From assembly GCF_005503445.1 (NCBI RefSeq), contig NZ_SCOH01000004.1:1-64000 (forward strand): DNA of 64,000 nucleotides, written 5' to 3'. Shown here in pieces: positions 27,301-37,246 of the stretch. This DNA comes from Chitinivorax sp. B (GTDB lineage Bacteria; Pseudomonadota; Gammaproteobacteria; Burkholderiales; SCOH01). Every line of letters begins with the position of its first letter. Within the stretch, counting starts at the first letter, position 1. A program made the position numbers and the translations under genes. The notes beneath the pieces were generated by a model, which saw only the letters and a list, made by a program, of their open reading frames with translations, made no database searches and had not been told where the DNA came from.

Positions 27301-27387
27301 TGTCTTTCTTTGATTATGTCAGTGGCGGCTACTTGCTTCACAGTGTGGTGCAATTGACCTATCGGTAGTCCATCTCGAACGGCAGAC

Positions 27388-29142
27388 TCAAGGCTCACGA
27401 AACTGCATTTGGTATAGCAGCGCATAATGCCCTCCGAACTTCAGGAGCTCCGCATGGGTTCCCACTTCAATGATCTGTCCCTGATTCATCACCACGATAC
27501 GATCCGCCTTTTCAACCGTCGACAGACGGTGTGCGATGACGATCGTGGTGCGATTTTGCATCAAACGCTCAAGCGCAGCTTGGACTTGACGCTCAGATTG
27601 CGTATCCAACGCTGAGGTCGCCTCATCCAGAATCAGAATTGGCGCATCCTTGAGCAGAGCACGGGCAATGGCCAAACGCTGACGTTGCCCACCAGATAAA
27701 CGAGTACCCTTCTCACCGATCACCGTATCAAAGCCATTCGGCATCTGTTCTATGAAATCACGGGCGTATGCCATCTCGGCGGCCTTCAGGATCTTTTCTC
27801 GTGACACGTCTTCGCGGCCATAAGCAATATTGGCGGCCACAGTATCGTTGAACAGCACCACATCCTGTGATACCAGCGAGATATTGCTGCGCAAGCTCTT
27901 CAAGTCAATGTCGGCCATAGGCTGACTGTCCAACCAGATTTCACCTTCGGTAGCGTGATAAAACTTGGGTAACAAATTAACCAGCGTTGTCTTACCACTG
28001 CCTGACCCACCCACCACCGCCACAGTTTGACCAGGGCGGATGGTCAACGTGATGTTCGACAGTGCCGGGCGATCGCCTTCACGATAGGTAAAGCCGACAT
28101 TTCTGAATTCGATCTGCCCCTTGGCACGCTGGATCACATGCTGACCCTGATCTGTTTCCGGTTCCGCATCAATCAACTCGAACACCGATTCGGCAGCAGC
28201 CAGACCGCGTTGCAATGCATCAGCAACGCCGGTGATTCGTTTGAGTGGTGCAAACAGCGCAGCCATCGCCCCCATGAAAGCGACGAAGCTACCTGCCGTA
28301 AAGCTCCCCCCCGCTGCGCGAGTGCTGGCAAAATAAATGATCACCGCCAGTGCCACTGCGATCATGAACTGGGTTATCCCCGTATTCGCAGACGATGCTG
28401 CGGTCTGCTTCACGCCAAAGCGACGCAATTTGTCTGCCAGCACCATGAAACGCGAACGCTCATATTGCTGTCCGCCAAAGATTTTGACGATGCGCTGGCC
28501 TTCGATGGCTTCTTGCAACACCTGTGTTACTTCACCCGTCACCTGTTGCTGGCCATGAGACAATCCCCGCAAACGCTTTGCAGTAATGCGAATGCTGATG
28601 GCCACCACAGGGATGATCAAGAAACAAACCAAGGTCAGCTGCCAGTCCGTAAACAACATCAGACCCAGCAGGCCAATGATCAAACTGCCATCACGAATGG
28701 TGACGGTCATGACATTGAAACCTGCCTGCGTCACATTGTTGACATCATTGGTGATACGCGTCATCAAGCGGCCTGAGCCTTGGTCGTCGAAATAGCGAAC
28801 TGGCAAGTTCAACAGCCGATCGAACATTTCATAACGCAAGTCAGTTACGATTCGGGTGGAAAGCCAACTGGAACAATAGTCGTTGAGAAACGTGGCAACA
28901 GCACGCAACAGGTACAAACCGATGATGGTGGCCGGCAGCATATACAAATCGGTATTGCGTTTGGCGTGAACGAAATTTTCGTCCACCAGGGGTTTCATTA
29001 GAGACGTGAATGCCGCTTCAGTACCTGAAGCCACCAGCATGGCCACCAGTGAGATGGTAAAAATCTTCCAGTAAGGCTTTGCATAACCTAGCAGGCGGAA
29101 GTACAGTTCACGGCTGTTTTGTTTGGATATGGGATCGGACAT
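27388..29142 (-). CDS. msbA: Lipid A flippase MsbA (ABC transporter)
   Basis: Homodimeric inner-membrane exporter of 584 residues that moves lipid A-core to the outer leaflet. The N-terminal 310 residues hold six hydrophobic helices. The ATPase has Walker A GGSGSGKTTLVNLL, the Q-loop LVSQDVVLFNDTV, the signature LSGGQRQRLAIARALL and Walker B ILILDEATSALD. The length equals typical MsbA. It lies within the LPS block between a WaaG-like gene and the fusion gene, with gaps of about 90 bases on each side, which fits the assignment over other exporters. Confidence 0.94.
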   Translation of the reverse strand: MSDPISKQNSRELYFRLLGYAKPYWKIFTISLVAMLVASGTEAAFTSLMKPLVDENFVHAKRNTDLYMLPATIIGLYLLRAVATFLNDYCSSWLSTRIVTDLRYEMFDRLLNLPVRYFDDQGSGRLMTRITNDVNNVTQAGFNVMTVTIRDGSLIIGLLGLMLFTDWQLTLVCFLIIPVVAISIRITAKRLRGLSHGQQQVTGEVTQVLQEAIEGQRIVKIFGGQQYERSRFMVLADKLRRFGVKQTAASSANTGITQFMIAVALAVIIYFASTRAAGGSFTAGSFVAFMGAMAALFAPLKRITGVADALQRGLAAAESVFELIDAEPETDQGQHVIQRAKGQIEFRNVGFTYREGDRPALSNITLTIRPGQTVAVVGGSGSGKTTLVNLLPKFYHATEGEIWLDSQPMADIDLKSLRSNISLVSQDVVLFNDTVAANIAYGREDVSREKILKAAEMAYARDFIEQMPNGFDTVIGEKGTRLSGGQRQRLAIARALLKDAPILILDEATSALDTQSERQVQAALERLMQNRTTIVIAHRLSTVEKADRIVVMNQGQIIEVGTHAELLKFGGHYALLYQMQFREP

Positions 29143-29230
29143 GCCGTACCAACGGTCTGAATAATCGGCGGATTATACCGGAAGCAACTGGCACGGCCTA
29201 TGTTTGCAGCCAGCGCTGATCCGGCTTGAT

Positions 29231-30376
29231 TCAGCATGATGTATTGTGGAGAAGCTCCCGATACAGGGCGGTCATCTCGGCAGCCATTTTCTCTGGGGTC
29301 ATGGTTTCGACAAGCTGGCGGGCTGAAGCCCCCATCTGGGCCGCCAACACTGGATTGGTCAATTGCCGAAGGGCATCCGCAAGACCTTCGATATCCAATG
29401 CATCACGCACAAATCCTTGCTTACCCTCCTCAATCAACTCTGCCGCACCACATTTACGGCTGGTGACAACAGGCAGACCACAGGCCATGGCCTCCAGTAC
29501 CACATTCGGGAAAGGATCGTACAGGGTTGGCAACAGCAACGCGTCGGCCGCTGCATAATAAGGTTTGACATCGCGCTGGGCACCAACAAAATGACAGTGA
29601 TCGGCAATTTGTAACTGTTGCGCCAATGCCTGATAACACTTGGTATTTTTGTCGTGACCAACAATGACCAGTTGGGCATTGTCTTTTAGTGCCGCAAGTG
29701 CCTTTAGTGCAGGTGCAACCCCTTTGCGCTCAAAACCTGAACCGACATAGACAAATAATGGCGTACCCTCATCCACGCCAAGCTGTTGACGTACCACAGC
29801 ACGATGCTGTCTGCGTAGACCCGGATTGAATTGCCGACAATCAATCCCGCTGTAGATGACCCGCAGCTTTTGTGGCGACAGATTGAAATCTCGCCGGATT
29901 TCATCCGCAACCATTTGCGAATTGCAAATCACAGCCTTGAGTCGTGGACTGGTAAACATCGCCGTTTCGGCGTGCAGTACATAATGATGATAGGGATTCA
30001 ACCAGAGGCTCAACCGCCCCAATGGCGACAGTACCTGCCGCCGCTGGCGTAACCATTCGCGATGCACACCATCACCTGCCCGGTAGACATCACATGCGAT
30101 CAACCGCTCATGTGATTGCACCAGGTCAAAGCCTTGTCCGTGTTGCGCCTTTGCCACAGCACGTGCAAATCCCCAATCTCGCCAGACATTACCCACATAG
30201 AAAGGATTGACACGAATCGCTGTCATGCCTTCCAATTTTTCCCACTTTCGTGTCAACAATGTCACTTTGGCACCGCTCACCGACAAGGCCGCAATAGCAC
30301 GTGACACAAAACGTTCCGCACCACCAGCTGCATTGTATTTCTGACGGATCAAAGCAATGTGAGGGACAGTATTCAT
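29231..30376 (-). CDS. waaG: LPS core glycosyltransferase, WaaG-like (GT4)
   Basis: About 381 residues of GT-B type. The N-terminal part IALIRQKYNAAGGAERFVSR and the segment SHERLIACDVYRAGDGVHRE are strongly WaaG-like (glucosyltransferase I of the inner core). The donor site is TLYDPFPNVVLEAMACGLPV. The ATG at 30376 is preferred over an upstream TTG at 30397; neither has a good ribosome site. Family placement is strong, but the sugar may differ from E. coli glucose. Confidence 0.85.
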   Translation of the reverse strand: MNTVPHIALIRQKYNAAGGAERFVSRAIAALSVSGAKVTLLTRKWEKLEGMTAIRVNPFYVGNVWRDWGFARAVAKAQHGQGFDLVQSHERLIACDVYRAGDGVHREWLRQRRQVLSPLGRLSLWLNPYHHYVLHAETAMFTSPRLKAVICNSQMVADEIRRDFNLSPQKLRVIYSGIDCRQFNPGLRRQHRAVVRQQLGVDEGTPLFVYVGSGFERKGVAPALKALAALKDNAQLVIVGHDKNTKCYQALAQQLQIADHCHFVGAQRDVKPYYAAADALLLPTLYDPFPNVVLEAMACGLPVVTSRKCGAAELIEEGKQGFVRDALDIEGLADALRQLTNPVLAAQMGASARQLVETMTPEKMAAEMTALYRELLHNTSC

Positions 30377-30427
30377 GTAGGCAAAATCAGGAATCAACTG
30401 AGAATCAACAAGATGCGTGGCAATATA

Positions 30428-30446
30428 TTTGCGATTTCATCGCAAA
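30428..30446. repeat. Hairpin TTTGCGAT-TTC-ATCGCAAA
   Basis: A perfect 8-base stem with a 3-base loop in the 119-base gap between the WaaQ-like and WaaG-like genes. No T-run follows on the minus strand, so processing or a pause site is more likely than termination. Confidence 0.45.
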
Positions 30447-30495
30447 CAGGGCGTGAGCATATCACTTTTCTCTGATGTGCCCCAACATGGTGCCT

Positions 30496-31557
30496 TTAAC
30501 GATCGGTCAGCCATTGCTGAGCGACCTTGGCTACCCGTTCCACTGGAATGGCCTCCAAACATTCACTCCGCTTACCACCGCCACAGCCATCCTTACCACA
30601 TGGCCGACAGGGATGATCAGATGTCAGCACCTGTGCCGCCACTTGCCATGGCGCCCACTCGATATCGCCACTAGGCCCGAACAACGCCACTGTCGGGGTC
30701 TGCATCGCCGCAGCAATATGCATTGGCACTGAGTCCATTCCAATAAACAGGCGGGCCTGGGCAGTCAATGCTGCCAATTCCTTGAGATTGAGCTGTCCTA
30801 CCAGATTCAGGACTGGCCGTTTCAACCGGCTTTCAATGTCAGCGACAAGCGCACGTTCTTTATCATCCGGCGCACCTGTCAACACAATGGTTTGCCCGGC
30901 AGCGGTCAACTGATCAATCAGCTCAGCCATGTGCTCGGCAGGCCAGCACTTGAACCACCACCGCGAAGCCGGATGAATCTGCACAAATGATTTTGGCGTC
31001 AGCCCTTGTTGTCTTAACCATCCACCCACTTTGTCCTCGGCCGCCAGTCCTGGTACCAATACCAAACGACGCTCATCCAGATCAGGATACAAACCGATAC
31101 GACGCAATGCATCCAGATGAATCTCGACGGTATGGCGACGGTTTCCACCAATAATGGGGTAAAGATGGGTGAAACTCTGCTTCCAGAATGTCGGTTTGTT
31201 GGCTTGCCCTGCCACTGCCCAACGCACACCCAGCAAGCGTGCCAACCAGGCACCGCGACTGCTGTCGGTAAGATGAATCAGCAAATCATAATGTCGACTA
31301 CGTAGCGCTTGAAATAGCTTCCACTCAGCAACAACACCAGCGCCTTTCCGTAACGTGACATACAACTGACTGAGTGCCGGATGATCAGCCAACATCGGGG
31401 CTGTATCGCTGTAAACCAATGCATCGATTTCAAGATGCGGATAATGTGCCTTGAGCACTGATAAAACAGGAGAAGTCAACAGTACATCACCGTGATGGCG
31501 TAACTTGACCACCAGTACACGGCGCACCTGTTCGAAAGGAATTGCGTCAGGAACCAT
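30496..31557 (-). CDS. waaQ: LPS heptosyltransferase III-like (WaaQ family, GT9)
   Basis: A 353-residue GT9 enzyme. N-terminal VLVVKLRHHGDVLLTSPVL and C-terminal RLFIGMDSVPMHIAAAM are the family donor-site motifs. A four-cysteine segment near the end (SDHPCRPCGKDGCGGGK), as seen in WaaQ proteins, supports heptosyltransferase III. Its start is 20 bases after the ptsI stop, so it can be transcribed with the phosphotransfer genes. Confidence 0.87.
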   Translation of the reverse strand: MVPDAIPFEQVRRVLVVKLRHHGDVLLTSPVLSVLKAHYPHLEIDALVYSDTAPMLADHPALSQLYVTLRKGAGVVAEWKLFQALRSRHYDLLIHLTDSSRGAWLARLLGVRWAVAGQANKPTFWKQSFTHLYPIIGGNRRHTVEIHLDALRRIGLYPDLDERRLVLVPGLAAEDKVGGWLRQQGLTPKSFVQIHPASRWWFKCWPAEHMAELIDQLTAAGQTIVLTGAPDDKERALVADIESRLKRPVLNLVGQLNLKELAALTAQARLFIGMDSVPMHIAAAMQTPTVALFGPSGDIEWAPWQVAAQVLTSDHPCRPCGKDGCGGGKRSECLEAIPVERVAKVAQQWLTDR

Positions 31558-31577
31558 TTGGGGAAATACGATCTGCC

Positions 31578-33308
31578 TTACATGGCATTAAGCTGGTCGA
31601 GCAGATAACGCATCTTGTCAGAATCTTCTGCCTTCAACATGCGATTGATGTGCTGCTGAATTTCAATCAGATCAGTGTTCAACACTTTTTGCTTCACATC
31701 CAGCAGATGTGCCGGATGCATCGAGAATTTGCGCAGTCCCAGGCCCAACAACAAGCGTGTCAGGTGATGATCGCCCGCCATTTCACCACAAACCGACACC
31801 GGCACACCCACCCGATCCGCCGCCTTGATGGTTTGATGGATCAAATGCAACACAGCCGGGTGGACCGGTTCATACAAATGCGCGACGGCATCGTCACCCC
31901 GATCAATGGCCAAAGTATATTGGATCAGGTCATTCGTACCGATCGAGATGAAATCCACGTACTTCAGGAAACTGGAAATCATCACAACGGCGGCAGGCGT
32001 CTCCACCATCGCACCAACACGAATGTTCCTGTTGAATGGAATACCTTCGTCAGTCAGGCTTTGTTTGGCCAATTCGATGTGCATCAGCGTCTGCGACAAC
32101 TCGGTGATCGAGATCAGCATGGGCACCAGCAATTGCAGGTTACCATAGTGTGATGCCCGCAGCAGTGCACGCAGTTGAGTACGGAACATCTGTGGTTCGG
32201 CCAAACATAAGCGAATGCCGCACAAGCCCAGCGCCGGATTGATGCTTGCATCGTCCTTTTGCCATTTGGGTATCTTGTCAGCCCCTAAGTCGAGTGTACG
32301 AATTGTGGTGGGTAATGTACCCATTTCTTCCGCCACTGCCCGATAGGCTTCAAACTGCTCGTCCTCGCAAGGCATTTCATCGCGGCCCAGAAACAGGAAC
32401 TCCGAACGGAACAGACCCACGCCAGTTGCACCATTGGCACGTACCTGATCAAGATCGGAAGGCAACTCGATGTTGGACAGCAACTCGACCGCCACCCCAT
32501 CCTTGGTTGTCGGTACCTTACCCTTCAGGCCTTTCAGTCGTTTACGTTCTTGTATCCAAGATGTTTGCCGTTTCTTGTATTCGGCAAGGATCTTGTCATC
32601 AGGATCGACGATGACTACGCCTTGAATACCATCGACGATCAGCAGCTCACCTTCCTGAATCAGCTCATGGGCATGGTGCAACGCCAACACGGCCGGCATA
32701 TCAAGACTACGCGCCACAATCGCAGTATGTGAAGTAGCGCCGCCAACGTCCGTGACAAAAGCAGCAAACTGGTGATCCTTGAACAACACCATGTCTGCCG
32801 GACTCAGCTCATGCGCGACCAGGATGCTATTCTTGGCGACAGGTACCAGCAGGCCATTGGAACCGGGCTGGCCAGCCAGTGCCTTGAAGATTCGCTCGGT
32901 AACCTGCATCACATCAGCACGACGCTCACGGAGATATTCTTCTTCAATCTCGTCAAACTGGGCAAGCAACATGTCCAATTGCTGCTTCAATGCCCATTCG
33001 GCATTACAGCGCTGCTCTTCGATCAACACACGCGGCTCACGTGACAATGTGTTGTCGTTAAGGATCATGATATGCAGGGACAAAAAGGAACCCAACTCAG
33101 CTGGCGCATTCTCCGGGATGCTGCCCCATAGCATCTCGAGTTCCTTACGGGTAGCACGAATGGCCTTGTCAAAACGGACTTGCTCGGCTGGCACCTGGTC
33201 AGCGGGAATTTCATAGTGAGCAACATCGATTTCTTCATGCGACATCAAATGCGCATGTCCAATCGCAATTCCTCCTACAACGCCGATGCCGTGCAGCGAG
33301 ATCCCCAT
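31578..33308 (-). CDS. ptsI: Phosphoenolpyruvate-protein phosphotransferase, PTS enzyme I
   Basis: Cytoplasmic enzyme of 576 residues that takes phosphate from PEP and passes it to HPr. The phospho-histidine lies in TDVGGATSHTAIVARS (His194). The PEP-binding barrel follows, with GATGVGLFRSEFLFLGRDEM and DFISIGTNDLIQYTLA. It lies 102 bases after ptsH in the same direction. With only EIIA and HPr beside it, this is the regulatory or partial PTS seen in many betaproteobacteria. Confidence 0.95.
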   Translation of the reverse strand: MGISLHGIGVVGGIAIGHAHLMSHEEIDVAHYEIPADQVPAEQVRFDKAIRATRKELEMLWGSIPENAPAELGSFLSLHIMILNDNTLSREPRVLIEEQRCNAEWALKQQLDMLLAQFDEIEEEYLRERRADVMQVTERIFKALAGQPGSNGLLVPVAKNSILVAHELSPADMVLFKDHQFAAFVTDVGGATSHTAIVARSLDMPAVLALHHAHELIQEGELLIVDGIQGVVIVDPDDKILAEYKKRQTSWIQERKRLKGLKGKVPTTKDGVAVELLSNIELPSDLDQVRANGATGVGLFRSEFLFLGRDEMPCEDEQFEAYRAVAEEMGTLPTTIRTLDLGADKIPKWQKDDASINPALGLCGIRLCLAEPQMFRTQLRALLRASHYGNLQLLVPMLISITELSQTLMHIELAKQSLTDEGIPFNRNIRVGAMVETPAAVVMISSFLKYVDFISIGTNDLIQYTLAIDRGDDAVAHLYEPVHPAVLHLIHQTIKAADRVGVPVSVCGEMAGDHHLTRLLLGLGLRKFSMHPAHLLDVKQKVLNTDLIEIQQHINRMLKAEDSDKMRYLLDQLNAM

Positions 33309-33410
33309 TCAGCCATTCGCTCCCATATCTGAATTATGCGTTACCCATCAGTTTAGGCGTTGCCAGCGCAAGTTTCACGGAAGCGAAACCCGCTTGCAGC
33401 CCAGAGGTGA

Positions 33411-33680
33411 TTACTCACCCTCACCGAATTTATCATTGATCAAGGCCTCCAATGCTGCCAACGCATCTGCCTCGTCAGCCCCCTCCACCTCCAGCTGTAT
33501 CACGCTACCGCGCCCTGCAGCCAACATCATCACGCCCATGATACTTTTGGCGTTGACCCGGCGGCCATTACGCGAGATGAACACATCGCTTTTGAATCGG
33601 GCTGCTGTTTGCGTCAGCTTGCTAGATGCGCGCGCATGCAAACCCAGCTTGTTGATGATTTCAATATCACGTTGCAGCAT
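33411..33680 (-). CDS. ptsH: Phosphocarrier protein HPr
   Basis: An 89-residue phosphocarrier. The phospho-histidine sits in NKLGLHARAS (His15) and the regulatory serine in VNAKSIMGVMML (Ser46), positions standard for HPr. AGGGGAA lies 7 bases before the ATG. The start lies 14 bases inside the end of the EIIA gene, so the pair is coupled. Presence of Ser46 leaves room for HPr kinase control, common in this bacterial group. Confidence 0.94.
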   Translation of the reverse strand: MLQRDIEIINKLGLHARASSKLTQTAARFKSDVFISRNGRRVNAKSIMGVMMLAAGRGSVIQLEVEGADEADALAALEALINDKFGEGE

Positions 33681-34074
33681 TGCATTCCCCTGGCAAGACG
33701 TATCGCACCCCTTCCAGACCACCCGTGATGGCCTTGCTGACGGTGATATCCAATGTCGCATTGCGATAAGTGATGGCCCGCACCAACATTGGAAGGCTGA
33801 CACCAGCAATGGCTTCGATGCGGCCGGCTTCAATCAGCCGACAAGCAATATTGCTGGGCGTACCGCCGAAAATATCGGACATGATCAGGACCCCATCGCC
33901 CTCATCTAGTTCCCGCAGCATATTGCGCGCGCGCGCCAGTGCATCCGCCGGGTCATCCTGCTTGCTGATGGCCATAGCAGCCACGCCAGGCAAATCAGGC
34001 CCAAGAATGTGTTTGACGCACGAGATTAGGCTGCTGCCCAACTCGTCATGTGTTATCAGTAACAAACCAACCAT
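33667..34074 (-). CDS. PTS EIIA component of the mannose family
   Basis: A 135-residue EIIA domain. The phospho-histidine lies in LLLITHDELGSSL (His9) and the second motif is LIMSDIFGGTPSNIACRL. No EIIB, C or D genes are near, so it probably acts in regulation rather than sugar uptake, as described for partial PTS systems in betaproteobacteria. It is the first gene of the EIIA-ptsH-ptsI run. Confidence 0.92.
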   Translation of the reverse strand: MVGLLLITHDELGSSLISCVKHILGPDLPGVAAMAISKQDDPADALARARNMLRELDEGDGVLIMSDIFGGTPSNIACRLIEAGRIEAIAGVSLPMLVRAITYRNATLDITVSKAITGGLEGVRYVLPGECNAAT

Positions 34075-34298
34075 TAGTTAATCCAGATCACAGCGTATTG
34101 AAATCCGCCTAGGCCAAACTGACGGTTCAACATGAAAACCATGTCTTTACAATTGGAAGACATGGCAGTTTCGCAGTCTTGGTCGACTGGCTCCACCCTG
34201 TATTCAGCCTTGGCGGGCGTGCTGCGCCAAGCTTAAGCGGCACCGCACAATTGACTGATTCTACGCGTTTGTGCACAACAGCAGAAGAGGTGCTCGTT

Positions 34299-35348
34299 TT
34301 ATGGCAACTTGGCCACTTCAGGTTGTTCATCAGCCCATTTCAATCGTTTCAGCATGCTATCACTTGCATACACCTTACCCTTGGCGTCGATCATCAACAC
34401 ATCCGCTACCTGAAACTGGGTGATGAAATCACGTGCGCTGGCTGGCCCACCAATAAACAGTGGTTTGGTGACAATATCGGAGAGCAGGCCTGCCTGCGAT
34501 CCGGCTTGTACCAGAACCGTGGCAGCCTGCATACCTTGAGCTGGATATCCGGTTCGTGGATCGATCAAATGGTGGTAGCGTTTGCCAAACAGTTCGAAAT
34601 AACGTTGATAATCCCCCGACGTACCGATCGCTTCGCCATCCCGCAACTCAACTGTCGCAATGGGGCCATTCTGGCTCGGATGTTGAATCCCCACGACCCA
34701 GGCATCATCCCCTTTCTTACCAATCGCAATGACATTACCGCCAAGGTTCAGTAAAGCACTCTTGATGCCCATCTTTCGTAACATGGCCACCTCGCGATCA
34801 AGCGCCCAACCTTTGGCAATGCCACCCAGATCCAGTTGATTCGCACTGTTATGACTGGCGACTGATTGGTCGCCAATGGCCAGTGACTGCAAGCTGGGCT
34901 TGGTCGCGAGCAGGCGCTTGATCTCGGCGTCATCAGGTAATTTGGATTCGAACGTATCGGCATGAAAACCCCAGGCCTTGATCAAACCACCCATGGCCGG
35001 ATTGAACAAACCATTCGACCAAGCCTCGAAACGACGAGCATCGCGCAATAGTTGCAACAAATCTGCCTCAGCCGGTTGGGGCTGCGCGCCACGGGCAAAA
35101 GCTTCGTTCAGTTGGGTAATCTCGGAAGGCTGCCATGCATGAAAACGCCGATGCAGTTTGTCCAAATCCGCCAATACGGCCGCAGCAGCTTGCTTTGCCT
35201 TGACTTCATCCTCATCCAGAATGGCAATTTCGACGCGGGTACCCAATACGAAACTTTCCTGCTTATATGGCTCTTTCGAACATGCTGCCAACAGCACCAG
35301 CGCCAATCCAGCCAGACAACGGCTGATAGTTGTCGCCCAGGAACTCAT
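34299..35348 (-). CDS. apbE: FAD:protein FMN transferase (ApbE lipoprotein)
   Basis: A 349-residue exported lipoprotein: signal peptide with lipobox LLAAC (Cys23). The ApbE domain transfers FMN to threonine of partner proteins (for example NqrB, NqrC or RnfG). Family motifs are QLDLGGIAKGWALD, SALLNLGGNVIAIG and YHHLIDPRTGYP. The ATG overlaps the stop of gshB (ATGA). No nqr or rnf genes are in view, so its client is encoded elsewhere. Confidence 0.93.
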   Translation of the reverse strand: MSSWATTISRCLAGLALVLLAACSKEPYKQESFVLGTRVEIAILDEDEVKAKQAAAAVLADLDKLHRRFHAWQPSEITQLNEAFARGAQPQPAEADLLQLLRDARRFEAWSNGLFNPAMGGLIKAWGFHADTFESKLPDDAEIKRLLATKPSLQSLAIGDQSVASHNSANQLDLGGIAKGWALDREVAMLRKMGIKSALLNLGGNVIAIGKKGDDAWVVGIQHPSQNGPIATVELRDGEAIGTSGDYQRYFELFGKRYHHLIDPRTGYPAQGMQAATVLVQAGSQAGLLSDIVTKPLFIGGPASARDFITQFQVADVLMIDAKGKVYASDSMLKRLKWADEQPEVAKLP

Positions 35349-36286
35349 GCCACCGCCCTTTCCAAACCATCGATAAACATACTTGCCACATCAAAGCCCA
35401 TTTGTTGTGTGATTTCCTGGAAGCAGGTAGGGCTGGTGACATTGACTTCAGTCAGGCAGTCACCAATTACATCCAGCCCTACCAGCAACAGGCCTTCTGT
35501 CTTCAAATGCGGCCCTAGTGCGCGGGCGATTTCCCAGTCCTTGTCAGACAGAGGTTGCGCCACACCACGACCACCAGCGGCCAGATTGCCGCGGGTCTCA
35601 CCTTGTTTGGGGATGCGTGCCAAGCAATATGGGACTGCTTCACCATCAATCAACAGAATCCGCTTGTCACCACGAACAATTTCAGGGATGAAACGTTGCA
35701 CCATCACGGTCCGCGTCCCTTGCTGCAGTTGGGTCTCCAAGATGCTGCCCAGATTCGGGTCCGACTGTGTCAGACGAAAGATGCCCATGCCCCCCATACC
35801 ATCCAGTGGCTTGAGAATGATGTCACCATGCAGCGCAAGAAATGCCCGGATCTGATCTGGTTCACGCGTCACCAAGGTTGGTGTAATGAATTCAGGGAAA
35901 CGGAGAATGGCCAGCTTCTCGTTGTAGTCGCGCAACGCACGCGGATTATTGAACACCCGGGCACCTTGCAACTGCGCCAGCTCCAGCAGGTGGGTGGTAT
36001 AGAGGTACTCCGTATCAAATGGAGGGTCTTTACGCATCAGCACCGCATCAAAATCACTTAGCGGCCGCTCCAGAGTGGGCGCCAGACGATACCAATGCGT
36101 TTCGTCCCCAGTTAGATGCAGCTGACGGATCGTAGCCTGCACCTTGCCATCACATACAAACAATTCATGCTGCAACAGCACATGAATCTCATGACCACGG
36201 TCGGCTGCCTCTTTCATCATGGCAAAAGTCGAATCTTTGTAGATTTTCAGGCTGTCGAGTGGATCAAGCAGAATTGCAATCTTCAT
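35345..36286 (-). CDS. gshB: Glutathione synthetase
   Basis: Cytoplasmic ATP-grasp ligase of 313 residues that adds glycine to gamma-glutamylcysteine. N-terminal MKIAILLDPLDSLKIYKDST, the grasp loop LKPLDGMGGMGIF and the C-terminal VGLDVIGDCLTEVNVTSPT are family-typical. It is first in a gshB-apbE pair; gshA lies about 9 kb away on the same strand. Confidence 0.96.
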   Translation of the reverse strand: MKIAILLDPLDSLKIYKDSTFAMMKEAADRGHEIHVLLQHELFVCDGKVQATIRQLHLTGDETHWYRLAPTLERPLSDFDAVLMRKDPPFDTEYLYTTHLLELAQLQGARVFNNPRALRDYNEKLAILRFPEFITPTLVTREPDQIRAFLALHGDIILKPLDGMGGMGIFRLTQSDPNLGSILETQLQQGTRTVMVQRFIPEIVRGDKRILLIDGEAVPYCLARIPKQGETRGNLAAGGRGVAQPLSDKDWEIARALGPHLKTEGLLLVGLDVIGDCLTEVNVTSPTCFQEITQQMGFDVASMFIDGLERAVA

Positions 36287-36448
36287 TATGGGCTTTCATG
36301 TCGATAAGCGACTAGCGGTAACGTACCTGCCTGCCACGCCAGTGATAACAGCAAACCACAGCGCCCGGCAGGCCATGCAGGTTTTTCGTATAGTGAGATT
36401 ATTCATGGGTTCCACCGGCTCGCCAACCATTACGACAAAAACCATACG

Positions 36449-37246
36449 ATGCTGACCTTCATTCCACCACCACCCGAGCATGAATCCGACCCGCGCACAC
36501 AATACCCTGCGGTATTACTGAAAGCGGCATTGACTGCAGCCAGCATACCGTTCGATTATCGCCCGTCACCAGTACGCATGCCGCAAGGGCGAGCTTTGAA
36601 CGAGCTGGAGCAAGGCGGAATGGTCAATATTGTCTGGTCAGCCACTTCGGTGGAACGTGAACAGCGCTTGCGGGCAGTACGCATCCCCATCTACCAAGGC
36701 CTGATTGGTTGGCGGGTTTGTCTTTTGCATTATGAACGGCAAGATATCCTGGCCAATGTGCAGGACGTTTCCAACCTGCGTAGATTGATTTTTGGCCAAG
36801 GTCATGACTGGCCGGATACAGGTATTCTGCGTGCCAACAATTTGACCGTGCAGGATCTACAACGTTATGAAAGCCTGTTCGAATGGTTGCGTGACAATCT
36901 GATCGACGTATTTCCGAGATCGGTGATCGAAGTACTGCCCGAGTTAGCCCGCCACCGTAACAAGGGAATCGAGCTGGATCGGCACATCGTGCTGCATTAC
37001 CCATCTGCGTTTTACTATTTTTTCCACCTCGACGATACCGAACGCGCCCAAGCCGTTGAACGAGGATTGAACAAATTGATCGAAACTGGCGAGTATCGGC
37101 AATTGCTGAAGGACCATTTCAAACCCAACATTGATGAGCTGGCCGTTGGTCACCGTCGCATCATTGAACTCAAGAATCCGCTGCTCCCACCTGACACACC
37201 ACTTACCAACCCCAATTATTGGTTTACGCCGGCCAGCATGACCTGA
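36449..37246 (+). CDS. Solute-binding-like protein without signal peptide (paralogue 1)
   Basis: A 265-residue relative of the two secreted binding proteins at 40.0 and 41.0 kb. Shared blocks include SATSVERE (SSTSVDKE in paralogue 2), DVFPRSVIEV (DLFPRGITEA), VLHYPSAFYYF (LIHYPWPFYIF) and a common C-terminal NPLLPPDTPL. It resembles extracellular binding proteins of the amino acid ABC type. Unlike the other two it begins directly with the first strand (MLTFIPPPPEHESDP); no start codon or hydrophobic segment lies in frame upstream and no ribosome site is visible. It may be cytosolic or have lost its export signal. Ligand unknown. Confidence 0.7.
   Translation: MLTFIPPPPEHESDPRTQYPAVLLKAALTAASIPFDYRPSPVRMPQGRALNELEQGGMVNIVWSATSVEREQRLRAVRIPIYQGLIGWRVCLLHYERQDILANVQDVSNLRRLIFGQGHDWPDTGILRANNLTVQDLQRYESLFEWLRDNLIDVFPRSVIEVLPELARHRNKGIELDRHIVLHYPSAFYYFFHLDDTERAQAVERGLNKLIETGEYRQLLKDHFKPNIDELAVGHRRIIELKNPLLPPDTPLTNPNYWFTPASMT

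Noticed and set aside
28027-28776. 249-codon open frame antisense to msbA
   Set aside because: Composition (His, Gln and Asp runs) mirrors the ABC transporter codons on the opposite strand; a shadow frame.
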